A stretch of 64,000 nt of DNA from Gracilariopsis chorda (Eukaryota; Rhodophyta; Florideophyceae; Gracilariales; Gracilariaceae), in assembly GCA_003194525.1 (NCBI GenBank), contig NBIV01000267.1, positions 42,499-106,498 of the forward strand, given 5' to 3'. A program made the position numbers and the translations under genes. Under the pieces are notes generated by a model, which had not been told where the DNA came from, did not search any database, and saw nothing but the letters and a program-made list of their open reading frames with translations. Below, piece after piece: positions 20,767-32,708 of the stretch. Each line of letters begins with the position of its first letter. The stretch's first letter is position 1.

Positions 20767-23700
20767 GATTTATCCCTTGTTGACCAAGTAACGCAGCTCA
20801 GCAGGAGTAGCATGGTATCTTACTGCCTCATCAAAAGCCGTTTCGTACTCTTCACCATGGATATATAGTCCACGGGCTACTGCCGCTTCTCTATAAGTTG
20901 AGTAGGATTCGCTCCCAACACGTTTCGGGTCATCAAAGGAGCTGAATGCAGAGTTCATGAGCAATATTCGAAGAGCGAATAGTTCGGGATTTGCGGGAGA
21001 AGCAAATCTAATTCGAGTCACAGTTCGATCATTTTCGGATCGCGGCACTACGTACATTCGTGGACTTCCTCCATCCCGAGTGGAGTCAGACTCTGGTACA
21101 GAGCGAGGTAGCTTATCGTATACACGTACAGTCTCGTAGTATGTCATGTAGTCCAAGTCCATGTACCGGGAGGGTCTTCTGAAATATCTTTCCAGCAGGG
21201 AAGACTTCAGACGTCTAGGCAGTCTTACGTTTCGAATCAAAACCTGTCACTCTCCACGGAGATGTATGTCAAGTGCCTGTACAGTTGGATTGATGCGAAC
21301 ATGCCTGAACTCAAAGAGGTTCCATGCAGCTTCAACGGCGCCCACCATTCTCGCTCTCATGTACGCCCTGATCTCATTTTGAAGCATGTCGCTCTGTGCA
21401 CTTGAATGGCTTTCCGCTCGACTTGATACAACCAAATCCTGTTCTTTGGCACTCTTGAAAGCATACTTCATCAAGTATGCTACGGCGCTGCCACCTTGGG
21501 TTCTTTCAACATTGATGTGAGCCTTGTACTACATTGTGAGATCTGGATTGTACGGAACAACTTTCAAATCTTCTGTCCTTCTTCTTCGGTAGGTCACTCG
21601 ATTTGTGTACTCATTTATCGTTGTTTCAGCCACAATTTCTGGTCGATCATACCCAAATCTGCACCTCCCGTCAGAGGTACGACCACAGTAATATGGAGAG
21701 TGTCTGTGCATATTGAATTTCTTCACCAACTTTCGGAGTTCCTGGTCCTCAGTTGAGTCACCCCGAGGCAGTTCGGTTTTGATCAAAGTGTCAATGATCT
21801 CAGGATCTTCAATTACGCCCCCCTCCAACCAAAGAAGAACGTGATGATGTGGAGTATTTCTCTCCTGGAACTCAAGTTTGGCGGCAATCCCAATGCATTT
21901 CAAGCCAAAGAGCTCTTCTGAATTGTTCTGTAGATCCTTCATGATCGAATTTGCATAATGATTGTACACTCTTGCAATAAGATCTGGCCTATCAAAAGGA
22001 GGGCATCTGTCTCCCTGTGGAGAAAATGCTCCGGTGTTTTCGTTGTCCATACTAAGCCTCTTCATCTCTTCCCGCCATACGTTCATTGTGACTGTGACGA
22101 AAAGCGTCGGGGAGCCCAGTCTAGCTACCATTGCTTGCACATCCAGTCGTTTTTGTCTCCAGTACGCCGGAGAGTTTTTGTGATTACCGGGAAGGAAGAG
22201 TTTACCGGGAGGGCCAAGTTCATCTGTTCCGGTATGGGTTCCAGCCTGCAGCTCCCGTTCTTCAACCATTCTCATCTCTTCTGTTTCCAAGTAACGAAGT
22301 CTCAAGTCCTCAATGTTTGTGCTAGTACGAAGCATCCATTGTTGAAGAAGATTACCAGAGTTCAGCAGCATATTATGGGTGTACAGTCTTCGCTTAGAGT
22401 GTTCTGCCCATGTTAGGCTCCTTTCGTCTGGGTTGTTGGCATCCCTCGATGAAATATATGTTGCTGTATCATAATGGGCATGAATCTCACCGTAAGGGTA
22501 GAGCAGTGGAAAAGCTCCCTTCTCAGCTTCCATTGAATCAGGCTTCAAACGCTTGTACTTGACAACTCGACGTCGAAGATTTCCGGTTGACATGTGATGG
22601 GAATCTCTTCCGCCTACGAGCTGGGCAACTGGGGCTTCCGACCTGAACAGTCCACTTGGCTCTACGACGAAAGCTTTCATTGCAAGAGGTCGGCCTCGGC
22701 TGTCTTCTGGTAACGGTCCTGCACCAGAGCTCACCTCGATTCGGGCTTCATGGGCATCTTGATAATTCCGGACAACTATTCCTTCCTGAATAGCGTCTGC
22801 AGAGATGTCCAGAGTAGACTCGTCCGCGTTTGATCTCCTGCGAACACTTTCGTCTGGTCTGAACAAATTTCTATATCTTTCTCGGACAATATCTGGTCTT
22901 GGTTGCATGAGATCGTACAACTTTGGAACCAAGTATCAAATATTCGGGTTTGACACCATTCTTCTCTTGAAAAAAGAAGAATAATCCCGTGAATTAAGAC
23001 TGGGAGGACCTTCCGACCACAAATATGTGTAGCGCACGTCCTGGCCTGGAACAGAAAGAGACACATTGCCTTGAAGTCGAAGAAATGACGGACCTCCACC
23101 CCGAACGTACTTCATATCCATGAATGTGACAACGGTTGCAAATAACACATTTAAGTGTGTTGATAGCGTTTGAAAAGAACGCAAGCGATATATGTCTTCA
23201 AGTTGCGAATTGATATGCACTCGTCCGAAAGAAACTCCAAGCGATCTGGAGCTTTTATATCCACAGCATGTTCCTTCGGTCTCTGCACCAAGCAGAACTG
23301 CGCCACAATATTTGCACATACGAATACGAACCACCCACCCCGAATCTTTGAGAGGACACCGAAGTGCTCGATGGCCATTTGCACTGCACGTCCCACAACA
23401 CGCTGGAAGTGTGTCAGTGATTGGTTGGTACTCCGGATATGAAGAGCTTGGACGTGCGAGGCCTTGACGAATATTTTCTGCCCTTGCATCCTAGACATAT
23501 TTTGCTCCATAGTGAATGCCTTGGCGAGGTCTCCCAGCGAACTGCATAACCGTTTTATCTCGTTCCTGTTGAATACCGGAAGAATGAGAGGAGTTCAATT
23601 ATATCTCTTCAGGGTTATGAGGTTCCATAACATTTTGAGGAAGCTCCGTTCTAGTTCCTAAGTCCACCTGCGCAAGCTCATCGGTTATGTCTCGTTGATG

Positions 23701-23790
23701 CACGGGCTGTATATTCTCTCTTGGACGACGGCCTGCTCCTGACCGGCGACCACCACGTCGTGATGGGGGTCGATGCGAAGAAGAACTCAT
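20767..23790 (-). pseudogene. Helitron D Rep region, stops in frame
   Basis: Starts at an ATG (23790) with an Arg/Gly-rich basic N-terminus. One reading frame runs to 20770 but is cut by stops near 23600, 23497, 22937, 21527 and 21245. Visible motifs are a CX2CX4HX4C zinc knuckle (near 23400), a second Cys pair (MCKYCG), the HUH motif PHHHVLLWLEGG (near 21850) and the two-Tyr motif AYLMKY (near 21475). Both Rep motifs are intact, unlike those of copies A and C. Confidence 0.8.
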
Positions 23791-24130
23791 TTCGGACTGA
23801 GAGAACCGGATAGAGGTTGAGAGATTTGGTAATCACCTTTCGATGGAACATGCACCGTCTCTGCCCCTTAAGTAGAGAACTGGTGTTGCACAATAGTTTC
23901 CCGCCTGACATATACGTATACATGTTGTCTTCATTGTCTCAAGATGTTCCTGACAACATCAGTACCTGGATAGTTTACATACGTAGTACTTTACTATGTA
24001 CATATGCAATGCATTCTTATTCGGTCTTGGTTACAGACGTCAATAAATATCGAGTACGATTTACCTACGTATGCAACGTATAGATTGTTCCTATTCTTGT
24101 TACAGCGTTCTACGTTTCTAGAACTGTATG

Positions 24131-24324
24131 GCCTACTTATGCACTACATATATTAAAACTATTTTTGTTAGAAGGGTATACGTTTCCAATACTGCGCAGC
24201 TTACGTATGCACTAGGTAAACTATAACTATTTTTGTTAGAAGGGTATACGTTTGCAGTACTGTGCAGCCTACGTATGCGCTACGTAAACTATAACTATTT
24301 TTGTTAGAAGGGTATACGTAGGTT
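24131..24324. repeat. 68-bp tandem repeat, about three units
   Basis: Three head-to-tail units with a period of exactly 68 bp, measured at successive GAAGGGTATACG (24171, 24239, 24307). Each holds CTATTTTTGTTAGAAGGG and one or more TACGTA-type palindromes. It lies between Helitron D and the small ORF at 24509 and could belong to the 5' region of either. Confidence 0.75.
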
Positions 24325-24508
24325 GTACTTTTACGTAATTTATTTTGTTGTTTGAATACGTTACGTTTCTATTTTACCTATTTTCTAATGTTCTGAAGAT
24401 TGTGTACTTAAGCTAGAGCATACCGTAAAGTCGCAGAAAATTTTTTTCCAAGCAGCCACCTACAACTTATTCTACTCTACTTCTTCTTTTCAACTATTCT
24501 CTAACACC

Positions 24509-24909
24509 ATGGCCGATATGTCCCAAACAGAGGTTCGCTACCTACAACTATGCCGTTTGCGCGACCGCAAGGATGCTATTCTACCGCGCTTGGGAACATT
24601 ATTGGAAAAAATGTGCATCATACAGGCTGCATTGAAGCACATTGATATGCACCGTGGCAATGTCAATTGGTTTTTTTGGAAGAGATTTTGTGCTCCATTG
24701 GCCCGAAAATCGACACAGTGTACACGGAATTGGAAGACTACCGCGTGATTGGACGCAGCAAGGATTTGCCTGTTGGACGCAGCAAGGACTTGACTCTTCG
24801 CTGGCCGTCAGAGATATCCACGTGTGAGACGGGTTCGACGGGGCTGATAGACGTTGAGGCTGTGGAGAGTGACAGATCATACACGTGCTCGACCGATTCG
24901 CGCCAGTAG
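24509..24909 (+). pseudogene. Small unknown gene, frame broken in a T run
   Basis: An ATG in a good context (aacaccATGG) opens a frame of 79 codons to 24748. A second frame overlaps it and runs to a stop at 24909. Switching frames at a seven-T run near 24670 would give one protein of about 130 residues. A polyadenylation-type AATAAA follows near 24951. The first part looks helical; the second holds a duplicated GRSKDLPV/T motif. I recognise no family. It may be a small host gene with a real or sequencing frameshift, or part of a transposon. Confidence 0.35.
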
Positions 24910-25099
24910 GGCAAATCCTTTGATTACCATTGGCTGGTTGTTTGGAGGGAAATAAATGTGCTTTTATTGATCTATTCTAAGGGGTCAACTTGCTCGTTGT
25001 CAGAGCAATCCTTAGGTAGGTTAGACTTGGAAAAACTATGCAATACTAAGAAGTCTATTGGAGACCTTTCGTGCCCTGCAGATGTTTATCGCGGAAAAA

Positions 25100-25556
25100 A
25101 CATTGCACGGGACATTAAAGGAGAATAGCCGCACATTTGAGTGCAGAAGATGATAATTCAGATACCCACTGCAACGGTAACACTAAAAATGTAAAACAGA
25201 GTGATAAAAGCAGCAGGATTGGCTCATAAGAGAAGCGTTGACCACTTTTAAAGGGGTGTGGGCAGGCAAAGAGGCCAAAGACTGAAGATGCTTTGCAGAA
25301 GAGTGTTGAGACTATGACAGAATGCTTGGGTGTCATCGCTAATTCCTTCCCGCCTTCTAAAGATTCTTTATTATTATCCACAGAGCAGGAAGCCATTATA
25401 TCAAAGGTAGTGAAGAAAGAGGTGGAGCCTTTCAAGAACAAAGTCACAAAGACCATGTCAGACACAAAGAAGATGATTTCGGGCATGAATTCTGCGTTAC
25501 AGACGCTCTTCGGAAAGGTGATTAGGATCTCACCCGCATCAAATTCACCATAACAA
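25100..25556 (+). pseudogene. Possible Harbinger-type ORF1 remnant
   Basis: A plus-strand frame ending at 25553, Lys- and Glu-rich and probably coiled coil, preceded by an acidic Ser-rich stretch and a basic AKRPKTED patch. Stops lie near 25230-25245. It converges on the minus-strand transposase 65 bp away. PIF/Harbinger elements carry a second Myb-like DNA-binding ORF in addition to the transposase, and this could be its C-terminal part. No Myb domain is visible, so the call is tentative. Confidence 0.3.
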
Positions 25557-25618
25557 AACTGGTCGGAACATCGGTATCGTCGCTGAGCTTCCGCTCGCAC
25601 AGGGGCCGCATCTCGCCA

Positions 25619-26545
25619 CTATGCAGATACTCGAGTTTGGTACGTGCTCGTAATCTGATTTCGACCCATATTCCATGTTCGGTAGTGCAATAAACGAACA
25701 GCGAGCTCAATAATTATCCCGCTTCTCTCAGCATCCGTGGATAGTGTCGCCTTTAACAGTCTGAACGGTCCCTTAATCGCGCAAATACCCCAGTCAGCAC
25801 CCTGTCGCTCGGTGTGCATAATAAATTGATGTATTATGTCGATTGCGGCTAACTCCTCAGACACGGGCACTTCACCTGTTTCGTTCAACTTTCGCGCACT
25901 AAGAATCTTCCCGTTCGTACATCTCGTTTTGCTGACAAATGCAGAATCTCCCAGTATAGCATGACCAGGAGGAGTCATTCTATTGGATAACTTTGGATAA
26001 TATAGTCCTGACAAAGCCGCAAGCTTCGTTTCGTGCGAGCTTCCAGGAAACGTGATAGCAGCGTGTATTAGTTTGCCAAAGAAGTCAAACAAAAACAGTT
26101 TAATGACTTCCTCTTGCTGCATATACCCTTCAAAGCAGGCTTTCTGCAGGTTGGGATCTCCATAGTGCTGAAATGTAAACCTTCCGCCATTCCTTATCCC
26201 GAAAATACCCTTCAATAAAGCACTAAACCTTCTGTACTTTTCAAGAAAAGCGGCTGAGGCTTCTTGTTTTTCCACGAAAGGTCATTTCATTTTTTACAGA
26301 CCAGCTTCCTGTCGCAGTGTAGCCTTAACCAGTATGAGCGGAGTGTAGTCCGACCATGCACTCAACGGTGACGGAATGATGCCATAGAACGGGCAGAGTT
26401 GATAAAGTTTGCACTGGCTTTTAAGATAATACAAATTCAAGCCAAGCAAATCAATAGACCTCATGGAAGACTTTCGTCCTTTGGTGGACATTGTACAGCA
26501 GTATGGACTGCTGTATTTGTGCTCGGCTCGGGCTCTTTCAAACAA
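25619..26545 (-). pseudogene. PIF/Harbinger-like DDE transposase, inactive
   Basis: Two frames in the same phase (26545-26294 and 26275-25619) separated by two stops near 26280-26293. The first resembles the helical N-terminal part (LGLNLYYLKSQ ... IIPSPLSAWSDY). The second has GDPNLQKACFEGY, ITFPGSSHETK, AILGDSAF and a RQGADWGICAIKGPFRLL block, in the order seen in DDE superfamily (DDE_4-type) endonucleases. The first catalytic position reads GIRNGGR where an Asp is expected, so an active-site Asp appears to be Asn. I could not find terminal inverted repeats by eye. Confidence 0.7.
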
Positions 26546-26549
26546 TTAA

Positions 26550-27874
26550 ATCATGAATTTCACCACTAAGGACTTTGTGAAGTTTGTGATGACAATGAAG
26601 TCTTCTTCCATACCTTGATGCAGAATTCGCTGCCATGGCATGTGCTCTGCGCATATAGTTGGGTGAATTAGTCCCTGGCATTTGTGCTGTGAGGTCTTGT
26701 GGGATCGGCAGTACTTCCTACGAGGCTTGCGGATCGCGAGTGCGACACAAAAGGATGTAGATTAAGCCACAATACAAGCCGCCAGAGCGGCTTTCGTCAG
26801 GCGGGAGTGCATATTGCAGACTTCAGCTCTCAGATACAAGGTGGTGGACGGTGTGGTGGGTTGAATTGTATCTCGAAGGTTCGATTCTGAATGCAACATT
26901 TGGCATTGACGCCGCCAAAACTAAGCTGCTTGGCGTTTTTTTATCGGCTCAGATATGGTCGTCTGTTTATCTGGCAATTTCTGCATGCACCTACTAACCA
27001 CCAAAACGACCGAATTGGGACTTCAAACCACCAAGCTGAACAGAGACCGCACAAACACAAAAACGATGAACCTTAGTTCAAGCTTGCTCGGTCGTTTAAA
27101 CCCAGAGAAGAAACCATCAGTGATGTTAGGCGATATCAACGACCTTTCTGAGCGAGCGCAGCGGAAAGAAAACAAAAGAAAAAGATAGTCTAGACCACTT
27201 CTGAGGCGGGGGAGATCAACAAAAAAATAAACAGCGGCCACCAACACAAAGTTCTGATATCCCAAAAAATGAAAACAAGAAAACAAGTGCTAATCCAAGA
27301 GCAAGCCAAGATTTAACCACATTATTTGAGGAAACAAGAACTGGAGAACCACAGGAGCGATGTCTGATGTTGGTCCCGGGACCACAGGCCGGCTACGATT
27401 ACAATGCTCTACAGACCCCAACCAAGAAATAACTACTGACCTCTACGGATGAAGTGGTCGAACCTGAACTGTTCTGGGCGCTAGGGTCACGTATTGGGAA
27501 GTGAGGGCCGGAAGTGGAGCAAAAACCAACCCCCGTCGTCTTTCATAGACAATCTTTCTGCCAGATAGTCTCTACTGACGCGTAGTGACATGTGATACCA
27601 GCTTGGCAGGACGCAACTAATACGTAACTACTTACCGTGACGCGACAAAATACACGAAAGTCTGTTAGGTAACCACTAAATAATTAGAATACACGACACA
27701 CGTACGACCGCTGTCAAATTAAATAAGTTCTGTGGCCAATATGGCTCGTTGGCTTGCCAATGCGTAGCCCTACCAATCAAAACGTGGCTTCGTACTCTCA
27801 GCACCGTGGCTCACAAGTGCTCTTGGCACTTTCCCAGGAAGCGACATAAGAGATATTTTGACAACACACAGATA
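26550..27874. other. Intergenic, no supported gene
   Basis: Only short frames with no recognisable domain. A GGTTCGATTC string near 26878 resembles a tRNA T-loop but lacks the stems. Confidence 0.5.
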
Positions 27875-28952
27875 TTCTGACATCTCAACACCCCACTCTT
27901 AATGATCTCTCCATTATAAGTATTTGTTCCTGTATGAGGGGGTTGTTCTTGATTGAATGGCGGCGTTGCGCCACAAAATCGTCTTGCACGCCCCCGTTTG
28001 CCCATGCAAATCGCCCATTTCGCGCAACGCCTCCCTACCATTTAAAAAATTCAGCAGCAGTAGCAGCAGCAAAGCGTTCAGTTACTTAGCTGCTGCTGCT
28101 GCATGTTGACTGTGCAATGGCTGCTGAATGGCTTGCAATACAATCAAATTGTAGTGCCAGCCACTCAGCAGCAAAAACCCAGCGGTTAATTCCTACACGT
28201 GGCAAATTGCACTGCTCCAGTGCAGTGTATACTGAAGTTTCATTGCAGACATGCCTGCAACAGACGTATATACTGCACTGGCGCAGTGCAAAAAGCATCT
28301 CGCTTGCTGACCCTAACCACTATTTTGCATCCCATTTCAGGCTGGCCAATAGCGCAGTGTCGTAACCTTTTGCTACTTTGGGCACTGTTTGCTGGCCTGG
28401 GACCTAGGCAAGGCCGAGCTCGTGTGCAGGTCGCCACAAGAGTAACCCACTAAGTACCACAGATCTGGGAAAGGTCAGGTGCTCCTCTGTGGTATACTGG
28501 TCGTTTGACGGCGATCAGGAAGTCTGAGGGTTTCCCGGACCTGATACCAGCTTGCTGTGCAGGGTCTGGGGCGGCCGCCGTGACGTACCTCTTGGGGCCG
28601 GAAAGCACACTTCGGTGTGTGAGTAAAGGTAGACCAATCCTTACAACCCGACGCGGGTTAAACATCAAACGGCTTGAAAACCGGCTGGGCACACTCCACC
28701 CGTCATAATCCACCAGGAGTGTGTCGAGAGTCCCTGTGCTGCGCACGACTGCATCGGGTAAATATAAGCCTTGCAGCAATTTGTTTTTAATTGCTGCATG
28801 CGACTAGGCCCACTGGGTGCAACGCAACAAACTGCAACCAGTTTTTTCACTTTCAACTTTGTGTTTTATTGGAAATTATTCTGGAACTCTGGCAAATTTT
28901 TTAACGGTTTAAAAACATAGAATTGTTATTTTCTTTTCTTTGGTAAATTGAA
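27875..28952 (+). promoter_or_regulatory. Helitron B 5' noncoding region
   Basis: Begins at the CACCCCACTCTTAA-type start and holds the GGCGGCGTTGCGCCA / CGCGCAACGCCTCCC inverted repeat (27958-28034), CAG runs, and the CCAGTGCAGTGTAT / ATATACTGCACTGG pair (28217-28281). From about 28300 to the ATG the sequence is closely conserved with copies A and C, so it probably includes the promoter and leader. Confidence 0.6.
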
Positions 28953-31900
28953 ATGACGAGAGGAGGGCGACGTCTTAACTCTGGTGGCGTCCGATCTAAC
29001 TCGGGAGGTGCCAGAGACAATTCTGGAGGTGCCAGGTTGAACGCAGGTGGTTCAAGGCAAAACGCTGGTGGTCGTCGCGTTGGCAGTGGTGGAGCACGGG
29101 CAGGAGCTGGAAGACCCCGAAGATCACCAGCTCTTCCAGCTCCCGATGAATTGGGAGTAAATGAGAGCGGAGCACACGTTCAAGGACCTATTGTTCCAGC
29201 GGTTGAAGAAGACGAAATTACTCCTGCACCTACTTGGGTTGCAGCAGCAGTTAGCACAAGCGCCGCTGGAGCCAGTGGGTCTGCTGCCACAGATCTACCA
29301 ACATCGTGCCCAATTCCCGGATTTCTGGAGTTTGTGAGAGGCCTTCCAAGTCACATTCCACCGCCTCCAATGCCTCCCCCTCTCCCACCGATGCCTGCAG
29401 AACAGATGCCTATTGCGATGGAAGTGGAAGAGGATGAGATCATCCCTGCTCCCTCACAGCCACTGCCATCACAGCAGCCTGCTCTGCCACAAGCTGAACA
29501 AGAGGAAGAACAGATGCCAGACCCGATGGAAGTGGAAGAGGATGAGATCACCCCGGCTCCCTCACACCCGCCGCCGCAGCCTGCGTTGCCACAAGCTGAA
29601 CAGGAAGAACAATAGATGTCCATTCCGATGGAGATGGAAGCGGATGAGATCACACCGGCTCCCTCACACCAGCCGCAGCATCAGCCACAGCGACAGCTTG
29701 ATACGACTGTCATGCACTGTGCTGGGCGTCCTGATCGAGGACTCTATCGCGTGTACTATGCGTGGGATTCCGTGGCAGCTCAGGCGAGGAATGATCCGGC
29801 CATCCGTGCAAGCGTGCCGGAGTTTGAGACGCTTCCCACTGCAGGTCAAAGGCGATGCGGAAGATGCGGCGAACACTCACACACGCTCTCCTCTTGCCCG
29901 TACGCAGACTGGACATTGAAAATTCATAGCTGCAAGTACTGCGGTTGTGTTTTGCTTGGCACAGAGGTGACTGGAGTGTGCTTTGGAATGAAAAGAATGT
30001 CAGGATGGGGCGTCACGTTTCGCAGAAGGCATAGCAGTGAGTTGGTTCGCAGTCTTTATAGCCTGAGAGCCTTCCACAGCCATTTTCTTAACTTTAATAC
30101 GCTCTTCGCGACGACGCAAGCTTTCATGGACATGTCGTATGTGACGGGAGGCAGTCCCTCCTTTCTCAGACTTGAGGGCAACGCAGCTCTCGCTCTGCCC
30201 ACGCAGAACCAGAACAGCACGCGCTACAGCTTTTTGTGGGGTACTGGTCCGCCTTCCTTGGATCCCTCTCACTATGTGCGTACCAATTTGCGTGCGTTCA
30301 TTCAAGACATCAACGTACGAGACATCGTGCCCAAGTTGTACGATGTGATCCAGCCCAAGCCAGACGTGGAGCGTGAGCGGTACCAATCCATGCTTAGCAC
30401 GCAATAACAACAACAAAATGCAGATACCGCCGTCGATATCAGCATGCAGGCAGCAGAAGAGGGAGTAATCGTACGTGGTTACGAAGGAACCTGAAGTGCC
30501 ACAGTCATTGCTCCTCACGCAGGTGCTGGGCCTCTCCCTGAAGATGCTCCTGGTGGCGGGCCAACCATGATGAGAACGCTCGTCGTGGATCCAACTGGCC
30601 TGTATCGAGTGGAGTCTCAAGTACCGCGCTTGGTAGAAGGAACCGTAACCGAAGAGCACGCTGCAGTGACAAGTGCTGCTGCTGCTGGAGCAGGGGCGAC
30701 TGCGAATGCCGCAAACAATGCGCAAGTGCGGTACCGACTTCTAAAACCGGCATCCAAGCTTGCAGAGAAGGGCACTTTCCCTTTTCTCTACCCGTACGGT
30801 GATCAGCACGAACCGTTTGACATCGGCCTGTTCCTGGATGCAAGGAACTCCACACAGCAAAGCTCAGGTCTCAGCGTCAACGAGTGGAAGCTCGGAAAGC
30901 TCACCTGGGCTCAGAACGCGAAGCGACGTTTGTACTCAGACAACATCCTCCTCAACAGTGGACCGTTGATTCAGATGTGGATGCTCCGCACGCACAAAAA
31001 CATTGAGAACATGCGCCTACGTTTCCTGGAGAGAGAACAACAGGCACGTATTGTACAAGAGCAAGAGATCCAGCAAGCACAACAGCAAACAGCTCATGTT
31101 TCACCATCACAGTTCGCACAAATAGGACGCATATTTCTGCCTGATGACTCGGTCAACTCAGCAGCGTACTGGAAGAACAAGCGCATGGATGTACAGGCGA
31201 TCATAGCGCGGAGAGGACCACCTTTTCTGTTCATTACAATCACCATGAACATCTGGAGAGAAGACATCCAGCGCCTTGGTATGGATACCAGCAATCGGAG
31301 CGCATTTACGGCACAGAGTAACCGCCCTCCACCGCTTGACTGACCTGATCTGATTGCAAGGGTGTACAACCAGTACGCAAACGACTTCATGAAGGACTTG
31401 GAGAAGAACTTGGAGCACATTTTTGGATTGAAGTGCCTGGGGCTTGCATCAAAGCTCGAGTTTCAGGAGCGCAATGTGCCTCATCACCACATGCTCGTGT
31501 GGCTCGAAGGAGGCGTGATTGAAGACGTTGATGTGATTGACGAGCTGATTCGTGCAGAACTTCCTCTTCCCGGTGAAGACGACGCGTTGCGTGCCCTCAT
31601 TCGTTCCATGCACAGGCACTGCCACACCACCTATTGCCGGAATCGCGCTGGGCGTTGCAAATGTGGATACGACTGCAACATGATTGTGCCGGAGACGTAC
31701 TTTGAAGAAGGCACGAATCGCGTGGTCTACCGCAGAAGAAGGCAACATGACCTCAAGATAGTGCCGTACAACCCAGCTCGGACCAAGAAGTACCGCTCTC
31801 ATATCAACGTAGAGCGCACGCAAGGAGGGGGCGCAGTGGCTTATCTGATGAAGTACGAGTTTAAGCAGCCCAAAGCTCAGGAGGTGGTGCTCAACTTGAG

Positions 31901-32708
31901 TGGTGCTAATGAGACAGGCACACAAAACGAGTAGCAGCAAGAGCCGCAGGTGCAGAACGACATTCGTTCATACATGCGAGCACGTTTGGTGGGCGCTGTC
32001 AATGCAGCTCGGAGAATTTTCGAGTTTCGACATGTTCACATCGTACCAAAAGTAGAGCGACTGGCCATTCACTTGGAAGCAGAGCGCACATTTATGCTGA
32101 GAGGTCCCAACCAGCTTCTTTCTGCATCACAGCCGTCTAAACTGGAGAGATACTTTGCAAAGCCCGAAGCATACGCAAACCTCGACTACCTTTCGTACTT
32201 TGAAAAAGTTCGATTGTATCGCACCCCTCCAGCCCGCGTGCTTAACCAATACGACGGAGACAGCACTCAGGTGCCCACAGACGACTGCGATCCGCCCATG
32301 TACGTGGTACAGCGCATGGAAGGCGAGCAGTGTTTCGCAAGGATCAGAGGTGTTTCACCGTCCGACATTGAGCTCTTTGCTCTACGCTTGCTGCTCATGA
32401 ATCACGGCTCGAGCTCTTATGAAGACGCAAGAACTTTCAACGGACAGCAGTATGGAACGTATCGTGAAACTGCGATTGTAAGCGGACTGCTCGTGGACGG
32501 ATCCGAGTTTGATATTGCATTCCAAAAAGCAGTGCAGATATACAGCACGCCCTCCAACCTACGACGTCTGGTTGTCACACTATACCAACAAGGCGCAGAC
32601 CCAAAAAAAATGGCCGTCGAAAACTGGGAGGCACTATGTAGTGACATACATACAGGAGATGAGCAGCAACGAAAGCAAGAAATGTATCGACGTGTGGTGG
32701 AGATCTAG
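28953..32708 (+). pseudogene. Helitron B Rep region, five or more stops
   Basis: One frame from ATG 28953, cut at 29613, 30405, 30492, 31341, 31932 and 32706. Residues 1-55 are imperfect SGGARxN-type octapeptide repeats. Next come acidic EVEEDEITPAPS repeats, a zinc knuckle CX2CX4HX4C (29856-29897) and a further Cys pair. The Rep core has PHHHMLVWLEGG (31479 onward) and AYLMKY (near 31840), the HUH and two-Tyr signatures of Helitron nucleases that nick and join single strands. Four stops look like C-to-T changes when compared with copy A (for example CAG to TAG at 31932). Confidence 0.85.
29400..29690 (+). repeat. Coding minisatellite in Helitron B
   Basis: Three repeats of roughly 100-120 bp, each encoding a Met-rich start, EVEEDE(or MEMEADE)I and PAPS followed by a Gln/Pro/Ala stretch. 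Copies A and C have a single unit here, so B expanded. The third unit begins just after the in-frame TAG at 29613. Confidence 0.7.

Larger units (their letters stand above)
18880..23850 (-). mobile_element. Helitron copy D (divergent family, decayed)
   Basis: A minus-strand Helitron of the same architecture as A-C but clearly diverged in protein sequence. Read leftward: N-terminus at 23790, zinc knuckle near 23400, Rep core near 22932-21470, helicase 20766-18992, and a 3' end with paired hairpins at 18895-18935. It shares the 3' hairpin arrangement with the A-C family. I cannot place its 5' terminus, which lies somewhere between 23800 and 24500. Confidence 0.8.

Noticed and set aside
26820-26895. 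Possible tRNA gene (GGTTCGATTC string)
   Set aside because: The T-loop-like string has no matching stem, and no acceptor, D or anticodon arms can be drawn.
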